DNA of 64,000 nucleotides from JAPLNB01 sp964451955. GTDB lineage: Bacteria > Planctomycetota > Phycisphaerae > Tepidisphaerales > Tepidisphaeraceae. This document shows positions 9,123 to 18,600 of the stretch, piece after piece. The stretch's first letter is position 1; every line of letters begins with the position of its first letter. Both the position numbers and the translations under genes were made by a program. The notes under the pieces were generated by a model. That model was not told where the DNA came from. It worked only from the letters and a program-made list of their open reading frames with translations, and made no database searches. The stretch is taken from NCBI GenBank assembly GCA_964451955.1, contig CAYVKG010000006.1:23778-87777 (forward strand). The letters are read 5' to 3'.

Positions 9123-10082
9123 ATGCGTTGGATGAGGCCGATAGGGTTGACATTGGTGGTGGTTCTGGGAGTTACGACGTTTGTCAGGGCGGCGGCGCTG
9201 GACGGGAAGCGTGTTCCTGAAGACGCGAAGTGGCTGGTGCATGTGGACATGGATGCGATTCGGGGATCGAAGACGTGGAAGAATGTTGTGGAGGGTCTTT
9301 TGGAGAAGAACGCCGGGTTTCAGACGGCGGTGCAGAACGTACAGTTATTCACGGGGTTTCGATTTCCGCAGGACCTGCACGATGTGACGCTGTACGGTCA
9401 GGCGTTCAGCGAAGAGGCGGGTGTGGTGGTGATCCATGTGACGGTGGACTCTTCGGCGCTGTTGAGTCAGTTGGCGTTGGCGCCCGGGTATGAGTGTTTC
9501 AAGCACGGCGAGCATGAAGTTCATGCGTGGCAGGACAAGGGGAAGCAGTTGTATGGGAGCTTCCAGAGCAAATCGGTGGCGGTGATTGGTCGGTCGCGGG
9601 AGAATGTAGAGAAGGCGATCGACGTATTGGATGGCAGGTCGGCGGCGGTGAAGGCGGGCGCCGGTCTGGCGGAGGGCGCGAAAGGGGCGGTGCTGGCGTA
9701 CGTTGGGGGAAGCGGTCTGGCGGAATTGCAGAAGCTTCAGCAGGCGAAGACGCCGTTGTTGAATGAGGCGGAGCTGGCGTGGGTGTCGATCGGCGAGCAG
9801 GAGGAGAGTGTGGTGGTGCGGGCTGCGGTGGGCACGAAGACATCACAGACGGCGCAGCAGATGAAGGCGTTGCTGGATGGACTGAAGGCGATGGTGAGCC
9901 TTGCGGCGGCGAACGAGAACGCGGATGCGAAGACGAAAGCGGCCGGTTCGGCCTTGCAGAGTCTGATGACGACGGTGCGAGAGAAGACGGTGAGCGCGGA
10001 ATGGCGAGTGTCGTTGGAGACGGTGCGGAGCCTCGTGACGGTTGGGGCGGCGGAGATTGGCGAGCAGGCTGAGCCGAAGTGA
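9123..10082 (+). CDS. Secreted protein of unknown function upstream of an ECF sigma factor
   Basis: A 319-residue protein starting MRWMRPIGLTLVVVLGVTTFVRAAA, a clear signal peptide. The mature part begins with a segment on 'WLVHVDMDAIRGSKTW', followed by alternating beta/alpha segments with no cysteines forming a motif. Several planctomycete exported proteins of similar layout precede sigma-factor genes, but I do not recognise a named domain. The start at 9123 is chosen because GAGGTG lies 4-5 bases before it and it puts the signal peptide first; an upstream ATG at 9012 would add 37 residues without homologous character. The stop overlaps a possible GTG start of the sigma factor (GTGA at 10079-10082), so the two genes are almost certainly one transcript. 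Confidence 0.75.
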   Translation: MRWMRPIGLTLVVVLGVTTFVRAAALDGKRVPEDAKWLVHVDMDAIRGSKTWKNVVEGLLEKNAGFQTAVQNVQLFTGFRFPQDLHDVTLYGQAFSEEAGVVVIHVTVDSSALLSQLALAPGYECFKHGEHEVHAWQDKGKQLYGSFQSKSVAVIGRSRENVEKAIDVLDGRSAAVKAGAGLAEGAKGAVLAYVGGSGLAELQKLQQAKTPLLNEAELAWVSIGEQEESVVVRAAVGTKTSQTAQQMKALLDGLKAMVSLAAANENADAKTKAAGSALQSLMTTVREKTVSAEWRVSLETVRSLVTVGAAEIGEQAEPK

Positions 10083-10108
10083 GCGTTTTGGTGGTGGAAG
10101 AGCGATCC

Positions 10109-10711
10109 ATGGATGATGGGCTGAAGGGAATGAGCGACGAGGAGCTTGCGCGGCGATCGCGTGCGGGCTGCTCGTCTTGTTTTGAGGAGCTAGTTCGTCG
10201 GTATCAGGTTCCGCTGTTGCGGTTTTTGCTGAGGCGGATGGGTGGGCGGAGCGATGCGGAGGATGTTGTTCAGGAGGCGTTTGTGAGGGCATATCAGGCG
10301 TTGCCGCAGTATCGGGATTCGAGTCCATTCCGGACGTGGCTGTTTACAATTGCGTACCGGATCGGGGTCAGCCATGGTCGGAAGCAGCGGGTGCGGATGG
10401 CGGCGGAGGGGAACGTTGAGGAGGTGCGGCGGTCGGAATTGCCGGTGGAGCGATTGGGTCGTGAGGAGCAGAGGCGGGAGCTATGGGGCATTGCGAGGTC
10501 GGTGCTGAGCGACGAGCAATTTGGCGCGGTGTGGCTGTATTACGTGGAGGAGATGAGTGCCGGGGAGGTATCGCGGGTGCTTGGTCGGTCCTGGGTGGCG
10601 GTGAAGACGATGTTGCATCGTGCGAGGAAGCGTCTGATGCCGCACGTGGCGGGGCTGGCCGGTGTGGCTGAGTATGGTGCGGGGCATGAGGGGAAAGCAG
10701 GTGGGCTATGA
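10109..10711 (+). CDS. ECF-type RNA polymerase sigma-70 factor
   Basis: About 200 residues with region 2 (FEELVRRYQVPLLRFLLRRMG, then DAEDVVQEAFVRAYQAL, the DAED motif of region 2.2) and region 4 (LSDEQFGAVWLYYVEEMSAGEVSRVLGRSWVAVKTMLHRARKRL-type helix-turn-helix). It should direct RNA polymerase to a dedicated promoter set. The ATG at 10109 has GGAAGAG at good distance; a GTG at 10079 overlapping the previous stop would add ten residues and is the main alternative. Its stop overlaps the next gene's ATG (ATGA, 10708-10711), which fits translational coupling to an anti-sigma factor. Confidence 0.85.
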   Translation: MDDGLKGMSDEELARRSRAGCSSCFEELVRRYQVPLLRFLLRRMGGRSDAEDVVQEAFVRAYQALPQYRDSSPFRTWLFTIAYRIGVSHGRKQRVRMAAEGNVEEVRRSELPVERLGREEQRRELWGIARSVLSDEQFGAVWLYYVEEMSAGEVSRVLGRSWVAVKTMLHRARKRLMPHVAGLAGVAEYGAGHEGKAGGL

Positions 10712-11163
10712 GGAAGCGATACCACAGAAGTGATGAAGCGGCGTTAGCGGCGCAGCTGAAGGCGGAGGCGGATGCGGACGTGCCGCGTTATTCGTCGCTG
10801 TTGCATGAGCGGATCATGAGGCGGATCCGTGGGTCGGAGGTTCGGATTATGGAGCGGCGGGGTGGGTGGTTGAAATGGGGGTGGGGTTTGGCGGTGGCGG
10901 CGGGCATTGTGTTGGCGTTGTGGATATGGGGAGGGGGGGCGGCGTGGTTTGGGCATGAGGGGCAGAGGCCGGTAGAGGTCGTGCAGACGAACGTACCGCC
11001 TGTGCCTGCGGTGGAGGAGTATGTGCATCGGACGGCGGTGGCGGCCCTGGCGCGGTTGGACGCGAAGATTGACGAGGGGAAGCTGGCGTATCTGGATGAA
11101 GATGCGATGCGGCTGGCGCGGTTTGTGTTGGATCAGGCGAGCGTGCTGCCGTTCGGCCGGTGA
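10708..11163 (+). CDS. Single-pass membrane protein, putative anti-sigma factor
   Basis: A 151-residue protein. Residues 1-48 are charged and cytoplasmic-like, residues about 50-72 (WLKWGWGLAVAAGIVLALWIWGG) form one membrane helix, and the remaining about 75 residues would be periplasmic. There is no zinc-finger HxxxCxxC motif. The position directly after and overlapping the sigma factor gene, together with the topology, suggests an anti-sigma factor; this is inference from context and no anti-sigma domain is recognisable. Confidence 0.65.
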   Translation: MRKRYHRSDEAALAAQLKAEADADVPRYSSLLHERIMRRIRGSEVRIMERRGGWLKWGWGLAVAAGIVLALWIWGGGAAWFGHEGQRPVEVVQTNVPPVPAVEEYVHRTAVAALARLDAKIDEGKLAYLDEDAMRLARFVLDQASVLPFGR

Positions 11164-11215
11164 TTGTTGGGCGGGCAGGCGTGGGGGGAGTTAGAGAAGA
11201 GGAGATGGACGGCGC

Positions 11216-12055
11216 ATGTCTGACGAGTGGTGGGACTGTGAGTCGGTGAGTTGTGAGGCGATGGGGGCGTGTTTTTGGGTGCGAGTGGTTCACGACGATC
11301 GAGCCTACGCGCGGCAAGCGATAGCGGCAGCGTTTGGGGAGCTGGGGCGGGTGGAGAATGCTCTGAGCCGGTTTGTGGAAGGGAGCGATGTTTGTCGGAT
11401 CAATGGGCTTGGTCGCGGGGAGGCGGCGGTGGTGTTGCCTGAAACGATTCGGTGTTTACGAGTGGCGATGGGAGTGCAGAGGGAGACGAACGGGGCGTTT
11501 GACGTGTGTTTTGGGTCGGAGGTTGGTGGGGCAGGGTTGGAGGTGGATGAGGCGAATGGCGTGGTGGTGGCGCGGGATGATGGAGTGGAAGTGGATTTGG
11601 GTGGGATAGGGAAGGGTTTTGGGCTGGAGCGTATGGCGGAGGTGCTGAGGGACTGGGAGGTTGATCGGGCGGTGCTTTGCGCGGGCGGGAGCACGGTGCT
11701 TGCGATGGCGGGGCCGAGGGAGGGCGAGGGTTGGGTGGTCGAGGCAGGGGACGGAGAAAGGGGCATTCGGCGAGCGATTGCGCATCGGGCATTTAGCGGA
11801 TCGGGGCGAGCGGTTCTTGGCGACCACATCATTGATCCGCGTAGCGGGAAGGGGGCGGTGGGTTGGTGGAGGTGCTGGGCGGGCGCGGAAGATGCGGCGC
11901 GGGCCGATGCGTTATCGACGGCGTTTATGGTGATGGGTGAGGGGGAGATCCGGGCTTTTTGTCGGGCTCACGAGGGGGTATCGGCGTTTGTGGAGCGAGA
12001 AGGGTCAGACGCGGTGATGGTGATAGCGGATTGCGAGGCAGGGGTCAGGCGGTGA
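11216..12055 (+). CDS. apbE: ApbE-family FAD:protein FMN transferase
   Basis: A 279-residue protein with the ApbE signature features: FGELGRVENALSRFVEGSDVCRIN at the start, VDLGGIGKGFGLERMAEVLRDW (the DxGGxxKG nucleotide site), an L-C-A-G-G-S-T stretch, and HIIDPRSGKGAVGWW followed by ARADALSTAFMVMG (the metal-binding DALST region). ApbE attaches FMN to threonine in target flavoproteins, usually exported or membrane redox subunits. No signal peptide or lipobox is visible, so this copy may be cytoplasmic or the N-terminus may be atypical. No obvious flavinylation target is next to it. Its 3' end overlaps by 11 bases the 3' end of the converging oxidoreductase gene. Confidence 0.85.
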   Translation: MSDEWWDCESVSCEAMGACFWVRVVHDDRAYARQAIAAAFGELGRVENALSRFVEGSDVCRINGLGRGEAAVVLPETIRCLRVAMGVQRETNGAFDVCFGSEVGGAGLEVDEANGVVVARDDGVEVDLGGIGKGFGLERMAEVLRDWEVDRAVLCAGGSTVLAMAGPREGEGWVVEAGDGERGIRRAIAHRAFSGSGRAVLGDHIIDPRSGKGAVGWWRCWAGAEDAARADALSTAFMVMGEGEIRAFCRAHEGVSAFVEREGSDAVMVIADCEAGVRR

Positions 12056-13364
12056 AATCGGCCGGGGCGAGTTGGACTGCGGCGCGGGTTTGGAGTGACT
12101 GTGGGATCTTCCAGAGGACGGCTTCGGAAGCGAAGGCGACTTCGGCGGGGCAGTTGAGGGCGGCCTGGCCGCGGATGGCGGCGAAGAAGTTTTCGAGGTG
12201 GTATTGGTGAGGGGTTTTGTTGAGGGTGATGGGGATATCCCAGCGGGTGAGTTGGCCGGTTTCCTGGACCCTGATGGCGTTGGGGTCGGCGGGTTTGGTG
12301 GCGGCGTGGGTGGTGTTGGGTTGTTCTTTGTTGAGGTAGTTGAGGTTAACCCAGCGGTCCCAGTCGGGTGCGTGGGGTTCGCGGAAAATTTTGGTGCCGC
12401 GGGCATCTTCGGAGATGCGAATGGATCCGAGGGGCCCCATGAAGTGCTCACAGGGTCCGCCGCCCGCGCTGGTGGTGGTGAGGATCTGGAAACTGGCGCG
12501 GACGAGGCCTGCGCATGTGTGGTATTCGGCGATGAGCATGAGGTTGTCGGCGTGGTCACGCTGTTTGTAGTAGTCGAGGCCTGCGGAAGCGAAGATGGAG
12601 TGGGGTTTGGCATCGAGGAACCAATTGGCGACGTCGATCTGATGGACGCCGAGGTCGGCGAAAAGGCCGGGGGTGTATTTGCGGAAATGTCGCCAATTGC
12701 GGAATTCGTGCATGGAGGCGTAGCCGAGGCGTTGGAGATCCTGGTCGGCGATGATGGCTCGCTTTGGGAAGCCGAGGTCTTCGCGGAGGGGCGTGGTCCA
12801 CTGGCTGTTGATATGTGTCAGGGGGCCGGTGAGGTTAGCTTCGGCGAGGAGCCTGTTTTTGACGTGGAGGTAACGGGGATTGGATCGGCGTTGGTATCCG
12901 ATCTGGAGGAGGCGTTTGGCTTGTCTGGCGGCGAGGATGATCTGGCGGGCGGCGTGTGGGGAGTCGGCGGACGGTTTTTCGCAGTAGACGTGGAGGCCGG
13001 CGTTGAGGCAGGCGAGGGTGTGAGGAGCGTGGAGGAAATCGGGGGTGGCGATGATGGCGGCGTGGAGGTTTTTTTCATTTTGCAGGAGTTCGGTGAGGTC
13101 GGCGTATTCGGAGGCTTTGTGTTTGTAGATGTCGAGGAAGTCGATAGCGGGTTTGCGGCGGTAGGGCCAGACATCGCAGACGGCGCGGAGGTTGAGGTGT
13201 GGGATAGCGACGGCGGCCTGCATGAGAGTGCGTCCCTGTTCGCCGAGGCCGACGAGAGCGACGTTGATTGGATCGGCGGTTGGGGCTGCAGGGGTGGATT
13301 GGGAGGCGAGCAGGAGGCCTGTGGTGGCGGCGGCGGAGGATTGGAGGAATTGGCGGCGGTTCAT
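12045..13364 (-). CDS. Tat-exported Gfo/Idh/MocA family oxidoreductase (copy 1)
   Basis: A 439-residue protein. The Tat signal is MNRRQFLQSSAAATTGLLLA. The Rossmann domain starts at INVALVGLGEQGRT; ATPDFLHAPHTLACLNAGLHVYCEKP carries the EKP motif, and GLFADLGVHQIDVANW is the second-domain motif GxxxDxGxHxxD. These enzymes use tightly bound or free NAD(P) to oxidise sugar alcohols or glycosides; in exported planctomycete copies the substrate is unknown. The start at 13364 is set by the Tat signal; a longer reading frame upstream is the shadow of the next gene. It lies 28 bases after the TIM-barrel gene on the same strand, so they are co-transcribed. Confidence 0.88.
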   Translation of the reverse strand: MNRRQFLQSSAAATTGLLLASQSTPAAPTADPINVALVGLGEQGRTLMQAAVAIPHLNLRAVCDVWPYRRKPAIDFLDIYKHKASEYADLTELLQNEKNLHAAIIATPDFLHAPHTLACLNAGLHVYCEKPSADSPHAARQIILAARQAKRLLQIGYQRRSNPRYLHVKNRLLAEANLTGPLTHINSQWTTPLREDLGFPKRAIIADQDLQRLGYASMHEFRNWRHFRKYTPGLFADLGVHQIDVANWFLDAKPHSIFASAGLDYYKQRDHADNLMLIAEYHTCAGLVRASFQILTTTSAGGGPCEHFMGPLGSIRISEDARGTKIFREPHAPDWDRWVNLNYLNKEQPNTTHAATKPADPNAIRVQETGQLTRWDIPITLNKTPHQYHLENFFAAIRGQAALNCPAEVAFASEAVLWKIPQSLQTRAAVQLAPADFTA

Positions 13365-13392
13365 GGGGATGATGTCTCCGAGTGATTGAGGT

Positions 13393-14253
13393 TCATTCGC
13401 GGGTGAGTTTGTGCCAAGCGGCGATTGACTGGGAGAGGTGTTGGCGTGCATCGCCGGGCAGGCCGTAGCATTGCAGTCCGATGGGACCGGTGTAACCGAT
13501 GTCTTTGAGGGTGGTGAGGAATGCCGGCATGTTGAAGCTGCCATGGCCGAGGGGCTGGATCCAGTTGCCTGTGCCGGATTGGATCTGATCGGCGGAGTCG
13601 GATCCGGAGATGGAGACGGCGAGGAGGTGGGGTTTGATGGATTGGAGGGTAGGGCGGAGGTTTTTCTCGGAGTCGGTGGCGAGGTAGTGGCAGAGGTTGA
13701 ACATGATGCCGACGGTGGGGCGTTTGAGCTGTTTGAGGAGTCGGAGGGCGTCGGAAGGTCGTTCGAGCCAGTCGCCGCGGTGGGGATAGAGGGCGAGTCG
13801 GGTGCCGTGTGGGGAGCAGAGGTCGGCGATTTCGTTGATGAGGTTGAGGGCCCGTGGATCGAAGGCGGAGTCGGAGGGCTTTTGTCCGCTGATGATGAGA
13901 GCCAGCATTGTTGGGCGATTGTGGAGGAGTGGCAGGAGCTGTTTGAGGCGAGGGTCGTAAGGTTCCTTGGCCTGGTGGGAGAGGTCGATTCGGATGTAGA
14001 TCTGGAAGAGGGTAAGGGCGTGTTGGTCGAGTGATTCAAGTCGGTGGGCGAGTTGGTCGAGCCAGAGGTGGCCACAGCCGTCGTAGCCGAGTTCTTTGAG
14101 GAGTGAGGCCTGTTGTTGGAGAGAGCGTTTTTGGGAGTCGTGGGTGTCGAAGCAGAAGGCGAAGAAGGGCCAGGGAGGAGGTTTTTGTGTCGCGGGGCGT
14201 GGCGCGGCGGCGAGGAGGGTTACGGCAAGTAGGGGAAGGAGGCGATTGAACAT
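13393..14253 (-). CDS. Exported sugar phosphate isomerase/epimerase-like TIM-barrel protein
   Basis: A 286-residue protein with a Sec signal peptide (MFNRLLPLLAVTLLAAAP) and a xylose-isomerase-like (AP endonuclease 2 superfamily) barrel. Recognisable strand ends are FFAFCFDTH, LLKELGYDGCGHLW, RLALYPHRGDW, VGIMFNLCHYLATDSEKNL and the closing IGYTGPIGLQCYGLPGDA. Histidine and glutamate/aspartate positions typical for a divalent metal site are present. In the same operon are a Gfo/Idh/MocA oxidoreductase downstream and a Tat-exported barrel protein upstream, so a role in periplasmic handling of oxidised sugars is likely (inference). Confidence 0.8.
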   Translation of the reverse strand: MFNRLLPLLAVTLLAAAPRPATQKPPPWPFFAFCFDTHDSQKRSLQQQASLLKELGYDGCGHLWLDQLAHRLESLDQHALTLFQIYIRIDLSHQAKEPYDPRLKQLLPLLHNRPTMLALIISGQKPSDSAFDPRALNLINEIADLCSPHGTRLALYPHRGDWLERPSDALRLLKQLKRPTVGIMFNLCHYLATDSEKNLRPTLQSIKPHLLAVSISGSDSADQIQSGTGNWIQPLGHGSFNMPAFLTTLKDIGYTGPIGLQCYGLPGDARQHLSQSIAAWHKLTRE

Positions 14254-14280
14254 GGTTTGATTGGTTGAGAGGGGCCGGGG

Positions 14281-15219
14281 TTATGCTCGCCAGGGGCGTG
14301 AGCGTTGGGGGAGGGTTGCGAGGACGCGTTTGGCGATGGCGACATCCTCGGCGATTTCGAAATCGAACATACCGGCGAGGCTGAAGTCTGCGCCGTTGGA
14401 GAAGACATAGCGGAAGGCGTCTTCGGGTGGTATTGCGCCGGCGGCCATGACTTTGAAGGAGATCCAGGGTATTTGGACGGAATTCATGAAGGCGATGGTT
14501 TCGTCGGGGTTTTTGCACCACATGGAATCGTGGTTGAGTTTGGCGGAGGGGTAATTATGGTGGTGCAGAGTCTTGATGTAGAAGTCGGCGGGGACTTTGG
14601 CCTTTTCGCATTCCTGGATGACGACGAGCTCGTGGGCGCCGACGCCGCAGGGGACGCCGAGGGACTTAGCGGTTTGGACGGCTTTGGCGATGACGGAGAC
14701 CTTTCCGGTGGCGGCGAGGCCGTCGGCCTGAACGCCCCAGACGTAGACGGCATCGGCGCCGTCGTCGACCATTTGCTGGAGGGATTTGGCGTATTCGGTG
14801 GGGTTTTCGATATTGGCGGTTGAGCAGATGATCCACTGCATTTTTCCCTTGCGCTTGTCGCGGTATCGCTTCATCATGCCGAGCACGTTGGGGGCGGTGT
14901 GGATCACAAGGGTGTTGACGCCATGGGCTTCGGCCAGGGCCATGGTATCGAAGATTTTTTCTTCGGTGTTGTAGGCTTTGGTGAGGTTGTAGACGTACTT
15001 GAGGTCGCGCGAGTGGGTGTAGTGGGTGAGGAGGTTTCCGCCGAGGAGAATGCGTCCGATCTGGAGGTTGCCGATTTTTCCGAAGGGAAGTCCTTGGGCG
15101 GGGGCGGGAGGCGGCGATTGCGCGGAGACCGACTGGGCCGTTTTCAGAGCGAGAGCGGCGCTAGTGGAGGCCAAGACGGCGGACTTGATGAAGCTGCGAC
15201 GATCGGTGTCGAACGACAT
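14281..15219 (-). CDS. Tat-exported TIM-barrel protein (aldo/keto reductase-like)
   Basis: A 312-residue protein. The Tat signal is DRRSFIKSAVLASTSAALAL. Mature part opens with LPFGKIGNLQIGRILLGGNLLTHYTHSRDL, like the start of aldo/keto reductases (FGxTGxxVSxIGLGG), and continues as a barrel: GVNTLVIHTAPNV, WIICSTANIENP, GADAVYVWGV, GVPCGVGAHEL, IPWISFKVMAAGAI. The classical catalytic Tyr/Lys/Asp/His set of aldo/keto reductases is not obvious, so catalysis may differ. The start at 15219 has AAAGGACAC about 6 bases upstream. It is the first gene of a three-gene unit ending with the Gfo/Idh/MocA gene. Confidence 0.7.
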   Translation of the reverse strand: MSFDTDRRSFIKSAVLASTSAALALKTAQSVSAQSPPPAPAQGLPFGKIGNLQIGRILLGGNLLTHYTHSRDLKYVYNLTKAYNTEEKIFDTMALAEAHGVNTLVIHTAPNVLGMMKRYRDKRKGKMQWIICSTANIENPTEYAKSLQQMVDDGADAVYVWGVQADGLAATGKVSVIAKAVQTAKSLGVPCGVGAHELVVIQECEKAKVPADFYIKTLHHHNYPSAKLNHDSMWCKNPDETIAFMNSVQIPWISFKVMAAGAIPPEDAFRYVFSNGADFSLAGMFDFEIAEDVAIAKRVLATLPQRSRPWRA

Positions 15220-15604
15220 GATGTGTCCTTTCGGGAAATGCTGCTGTGCCAGCCCGGTGGATACGATTGTCGAACCTCTAGAGTGTACCACATGGGCGAG
15301 CGGGATGTTGCGTGTCGGATAGATGGCAAAGGGTCGATTGTTGGGCATTGAGGAGGTAGGATGGAGGGGTCGGAGGTCAGTTCATGGTCTTGGCGGCAAG
15401 TTGGTTGGGCTGTGTCGCGATGGGGGTTGGGGGCGCGAGAGGGATGGCATTGGCGTGGCAGGTCGGCGGCTTGCCGTGGCGGTGGGGGTGGAACCGCAGA
15501 TGCGGGTGGGGGTGTTTGAGGGGCTTGACTAGTGGGCGGTTCTTGACTGGGGGTATGGTGTGGCCGGCAGGCAACGACGAATCGCGTGACCCTTACGGAG
15601 CTGG
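15220..15604. other. Divergent intergenic region, no gene seen
   Basis: This 385-base gap lies between the Tat-exported barrel protein and the GH106-type gene. It contains G-rich sequence and several short ORFs of low-complexity composition that I do not believe are genes. Promoters for both flanking units must lie here, but no clear -35/-10 pair is seen. Confidence 0.5.
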
Positions 15605-18600
15605 ATGACGATGAGACACTTGGTTTTCGCGTGGTGGTGTGGCGTTGCAGTGATGGTGGGTTGTCTGGCGTCGTGCTCGCCGGTTTCGCGGACGGACAGT
15701 CCGGCGAATCTGGAAGAGCGATTTGTTCGGCCGCCCGAATCGGCGAAGCCCTGGGTGTATTGGTTTTGGCTGAACAGCAACATCACGCGGGCGGGGATAA
15801 CGGCGGACCTGGAGGCGATGAAGCGAGTGGGGATTGGCGGGGTTTTGATCATGGAGGTGGATCAGGGGGCGCCGGTGGGGGATGCGCCGTTTGCGGGGGA
15901 TAGGTGGCGGGAACTGTTCAAGTTTGTCTGCTCGGAGGCGGACCGGTTGGGGCTGAAGGTGAACATGAACAACGACGCCGGCTGGTGCGGGAGCGGCGGG
16001 CCCTGGATCACTCCGGAGCTGTCGATGCAGAAAGTGGTGTGGACGGAGACGCCGGTGGCGGGTCCCACGAGATTTGAAGCGGCGTTGTCGCAGCCGAAGG
16101 CGACGGCGGACTATTATCGCGACATCGCGGTATTCGCGTTCCCGACGCCTCCCGGTCAGGCGGCGATCTCTCATTTGCGGGGAAAGACCGCGGAGATCCG
16201 ACAGGAGATACCGCTGCGTTCGAGGTATGCTGAGTTGCCGGCGGATGCGGTTATTCCGCGAGGGCGTATCGTCGACTTGAGTGGGAGATTGGGCGCTGAC
16301 GGACGGCTGGCGTGGGATGTACCGGCGGGTCAATGGACGATTTTGCGGATGGGGCACACGAGCACTGGGGCGACCAACGCCCCATCGCCGGCGAGTGGTC
16401 GAGGCCTGGAGTGCGACAAGCTCTCGAAGTTGGCGGCGGAGGCGCATTTTGCGGGCCTGATGGGCAAGATCATCGCGGACAGCAAGTCGCTGACGGGGGA
16501 GGACAAGGCGTTGGTTGCGATGCACATCGATAGTTGGGAGGTGGGGTCGCAGAACTGGACTCCTCGGTTTCGGGAGGAGTTCATGCGGCTGCGAGGCTAC
16601 GACCCCCTGCCGTACCTTCCGGTGATGGCGGGTTGCGTGGTGGACAGTCTGGAGGTGTCGGAGCGATTTTTGTGGGACGTTCGGCAGACGGTGAGCGACC
16701 TGACGATTTCGAACTATGCGGGGCACATGAGGGAACTGGCGAGGCGCCATGGGATCCGGCTGTCGATCGAGGCGTATGATGGGACGTGCGACGACATGAC
16801 GTATGCGGGTCAGGCGGACGAGCCGATGGGGGAGTTTTGGTCGTATGCGCCGTATGCGGGATGGGAGTGGTGCATTGAGATGGCGTCGGCTGCGCACGTT
16901 TATGGGAAGCCGATTCTTGGTGCGGAGGCATTCACGGCGACGGATGCGGAGAGATGGCTGGCGCATCCGGGTTCGATCAAGGCGATGGGGGACTGGGCGT
17001 TTTGCCAGGGGATCAACCGGTTTGTCTTTCATCGTTACGCGATGCAGCCGTGGCTGGACCGAAAGCCCGGGATGTCGATGGGACCATGGGGTCTGCACTA
17101 CGAGCGAACGCAGACGTGGTGGGAGCAGTCTGCGGCGTGGCACCAGTATCTGTCGCGATGCCAGGCGGTTCTGCAGCGAGGCCGATTTGTGGCGGACATA
17201 TGTTTTCTGGAGCCTGAAAACGGAGCGCAGCGATTCAGGGCGCCGATCAAATCGGGTCGCGACCGACCCGGGTACAACTTTGACGGATGCACACCCGAGG
17301 TGGTGCTGACGCGGATGAAAGTGAAAGACGGTCGTCTGGTTCTTCCGGACGGGATGAATTATCGGGTTCTGGTGCTGCCGCAAGTGCCGGCGATGAGGCC
17401 CGAGCTTTTGCGGAGGATCAAGGAGCTTGTAAAGGATGGGGCGACCGTAGTGGGTGGTCCACCGGCGAAGTCGCCGAGTTTGACGAACTATCCCGCGTGT
17501 GATGAGGAGGTTCGGTCACTGGTGGCGGAGCTCTGGGGAACGGGGGAGTCGCCTGAGGGGTTGACGGAGCGGCGAGTTGGGAAAGGCCGGATCTTCTGGG
17601 GTGGCGAGTTTCGGGGTGCTCCTGAACTCCCCGCGGAGGCGGCGAGTTCTCTGGGGTCGGGGAAGTGGATCTGGCGGAACGAGGGGGATCCGGCGTTGCG
17701 GGCGCCGGCGGCCAAGCGGCTATTTCGCCGGTCGTTTGTGATCGACTCTGCCTCGCCGATTTCGTCGGCGCGGCTGGTGATGACAGCGGACAACTCGTTT
17801 GAGTGTTTTGTCAACGGGCGTCTAGCGGGGTCAGGAGACAACTTTGGTAGGATGTACGAGATGAGCGTTGGGGGAATGCTCAAGCGCGGTGCGAACCTGA
17901 TTGCGGTGGCGGCGGTAAACGCCACGCAGGAACCGAATCCGGCCGGACTGATCGGCTCGCTGACGATCATGTACGCCGACGGCCGGAAGGAGGAGATTGC
18001 GACGGATGGCAGTTGGGAGTCGGCGACGGTGTCTGGGGAGTCATGGACGACGGAGGCTGGTGCGGGTGGGGACTGGGCGGGAGTGAAGGTGCTTGGTCCG
18101 GTGGGCATGAGCCCGTGGGGCCAGATCCAGGACTCATTGCCGTCGGTGGATCCGACGCCGGACATTGCCGTTTTGGGACGGATGCTAGGGGGCATGGGCG
18201 TGACGCCGGATTTTGCCAGCGAAACGGGTAGCGGCGCGGCCCTTCGGTACATTCACAAGACGATAGGGGGGAGCGAGGTGTATTTTGTTGCGAACGGAAC
18301 CGCGGAAGCGGTTGATGCGATCTGCTCGTTCCGTGTGTGTGGGATGCGTCCGGAGCTTTGGTGGCCGGAGACGGGCCGGATGGAGCAGGTGGCGGCGTAC
18401 GATGAGAGTGGGCAGTGCACTCGCTTGCCGATCAGGCTGGAAGCGAGCGGGTCGGTGTTTGTGGTTTTCCGTCAAGCGTCAAGTCCATTGCCGGGGCGGG
18501 TTGTGCGAGCGACCCGTAATGGGCGGTTGATTTTCGATCTGGCTTCAAAGGGGGCGACGTCGGAGGCGGTTGCGGAGGAGGGTGGGGTGAGTTCGCTGTC

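Noticed and set aside
12198..13385. Forward ORF of 395 residues opposite the first Gfo/Idh/MocA gene
   Set aside because: Val/Gly/Glu-rich composition and complete overlap with a well-supported gene.
15593..17383. Reverse ORF of 596 residues opposite the GH106-type gene
   Set aside because: Arg/Pro/His-rich and structureless; typical mirror of a G-rich coding strand.
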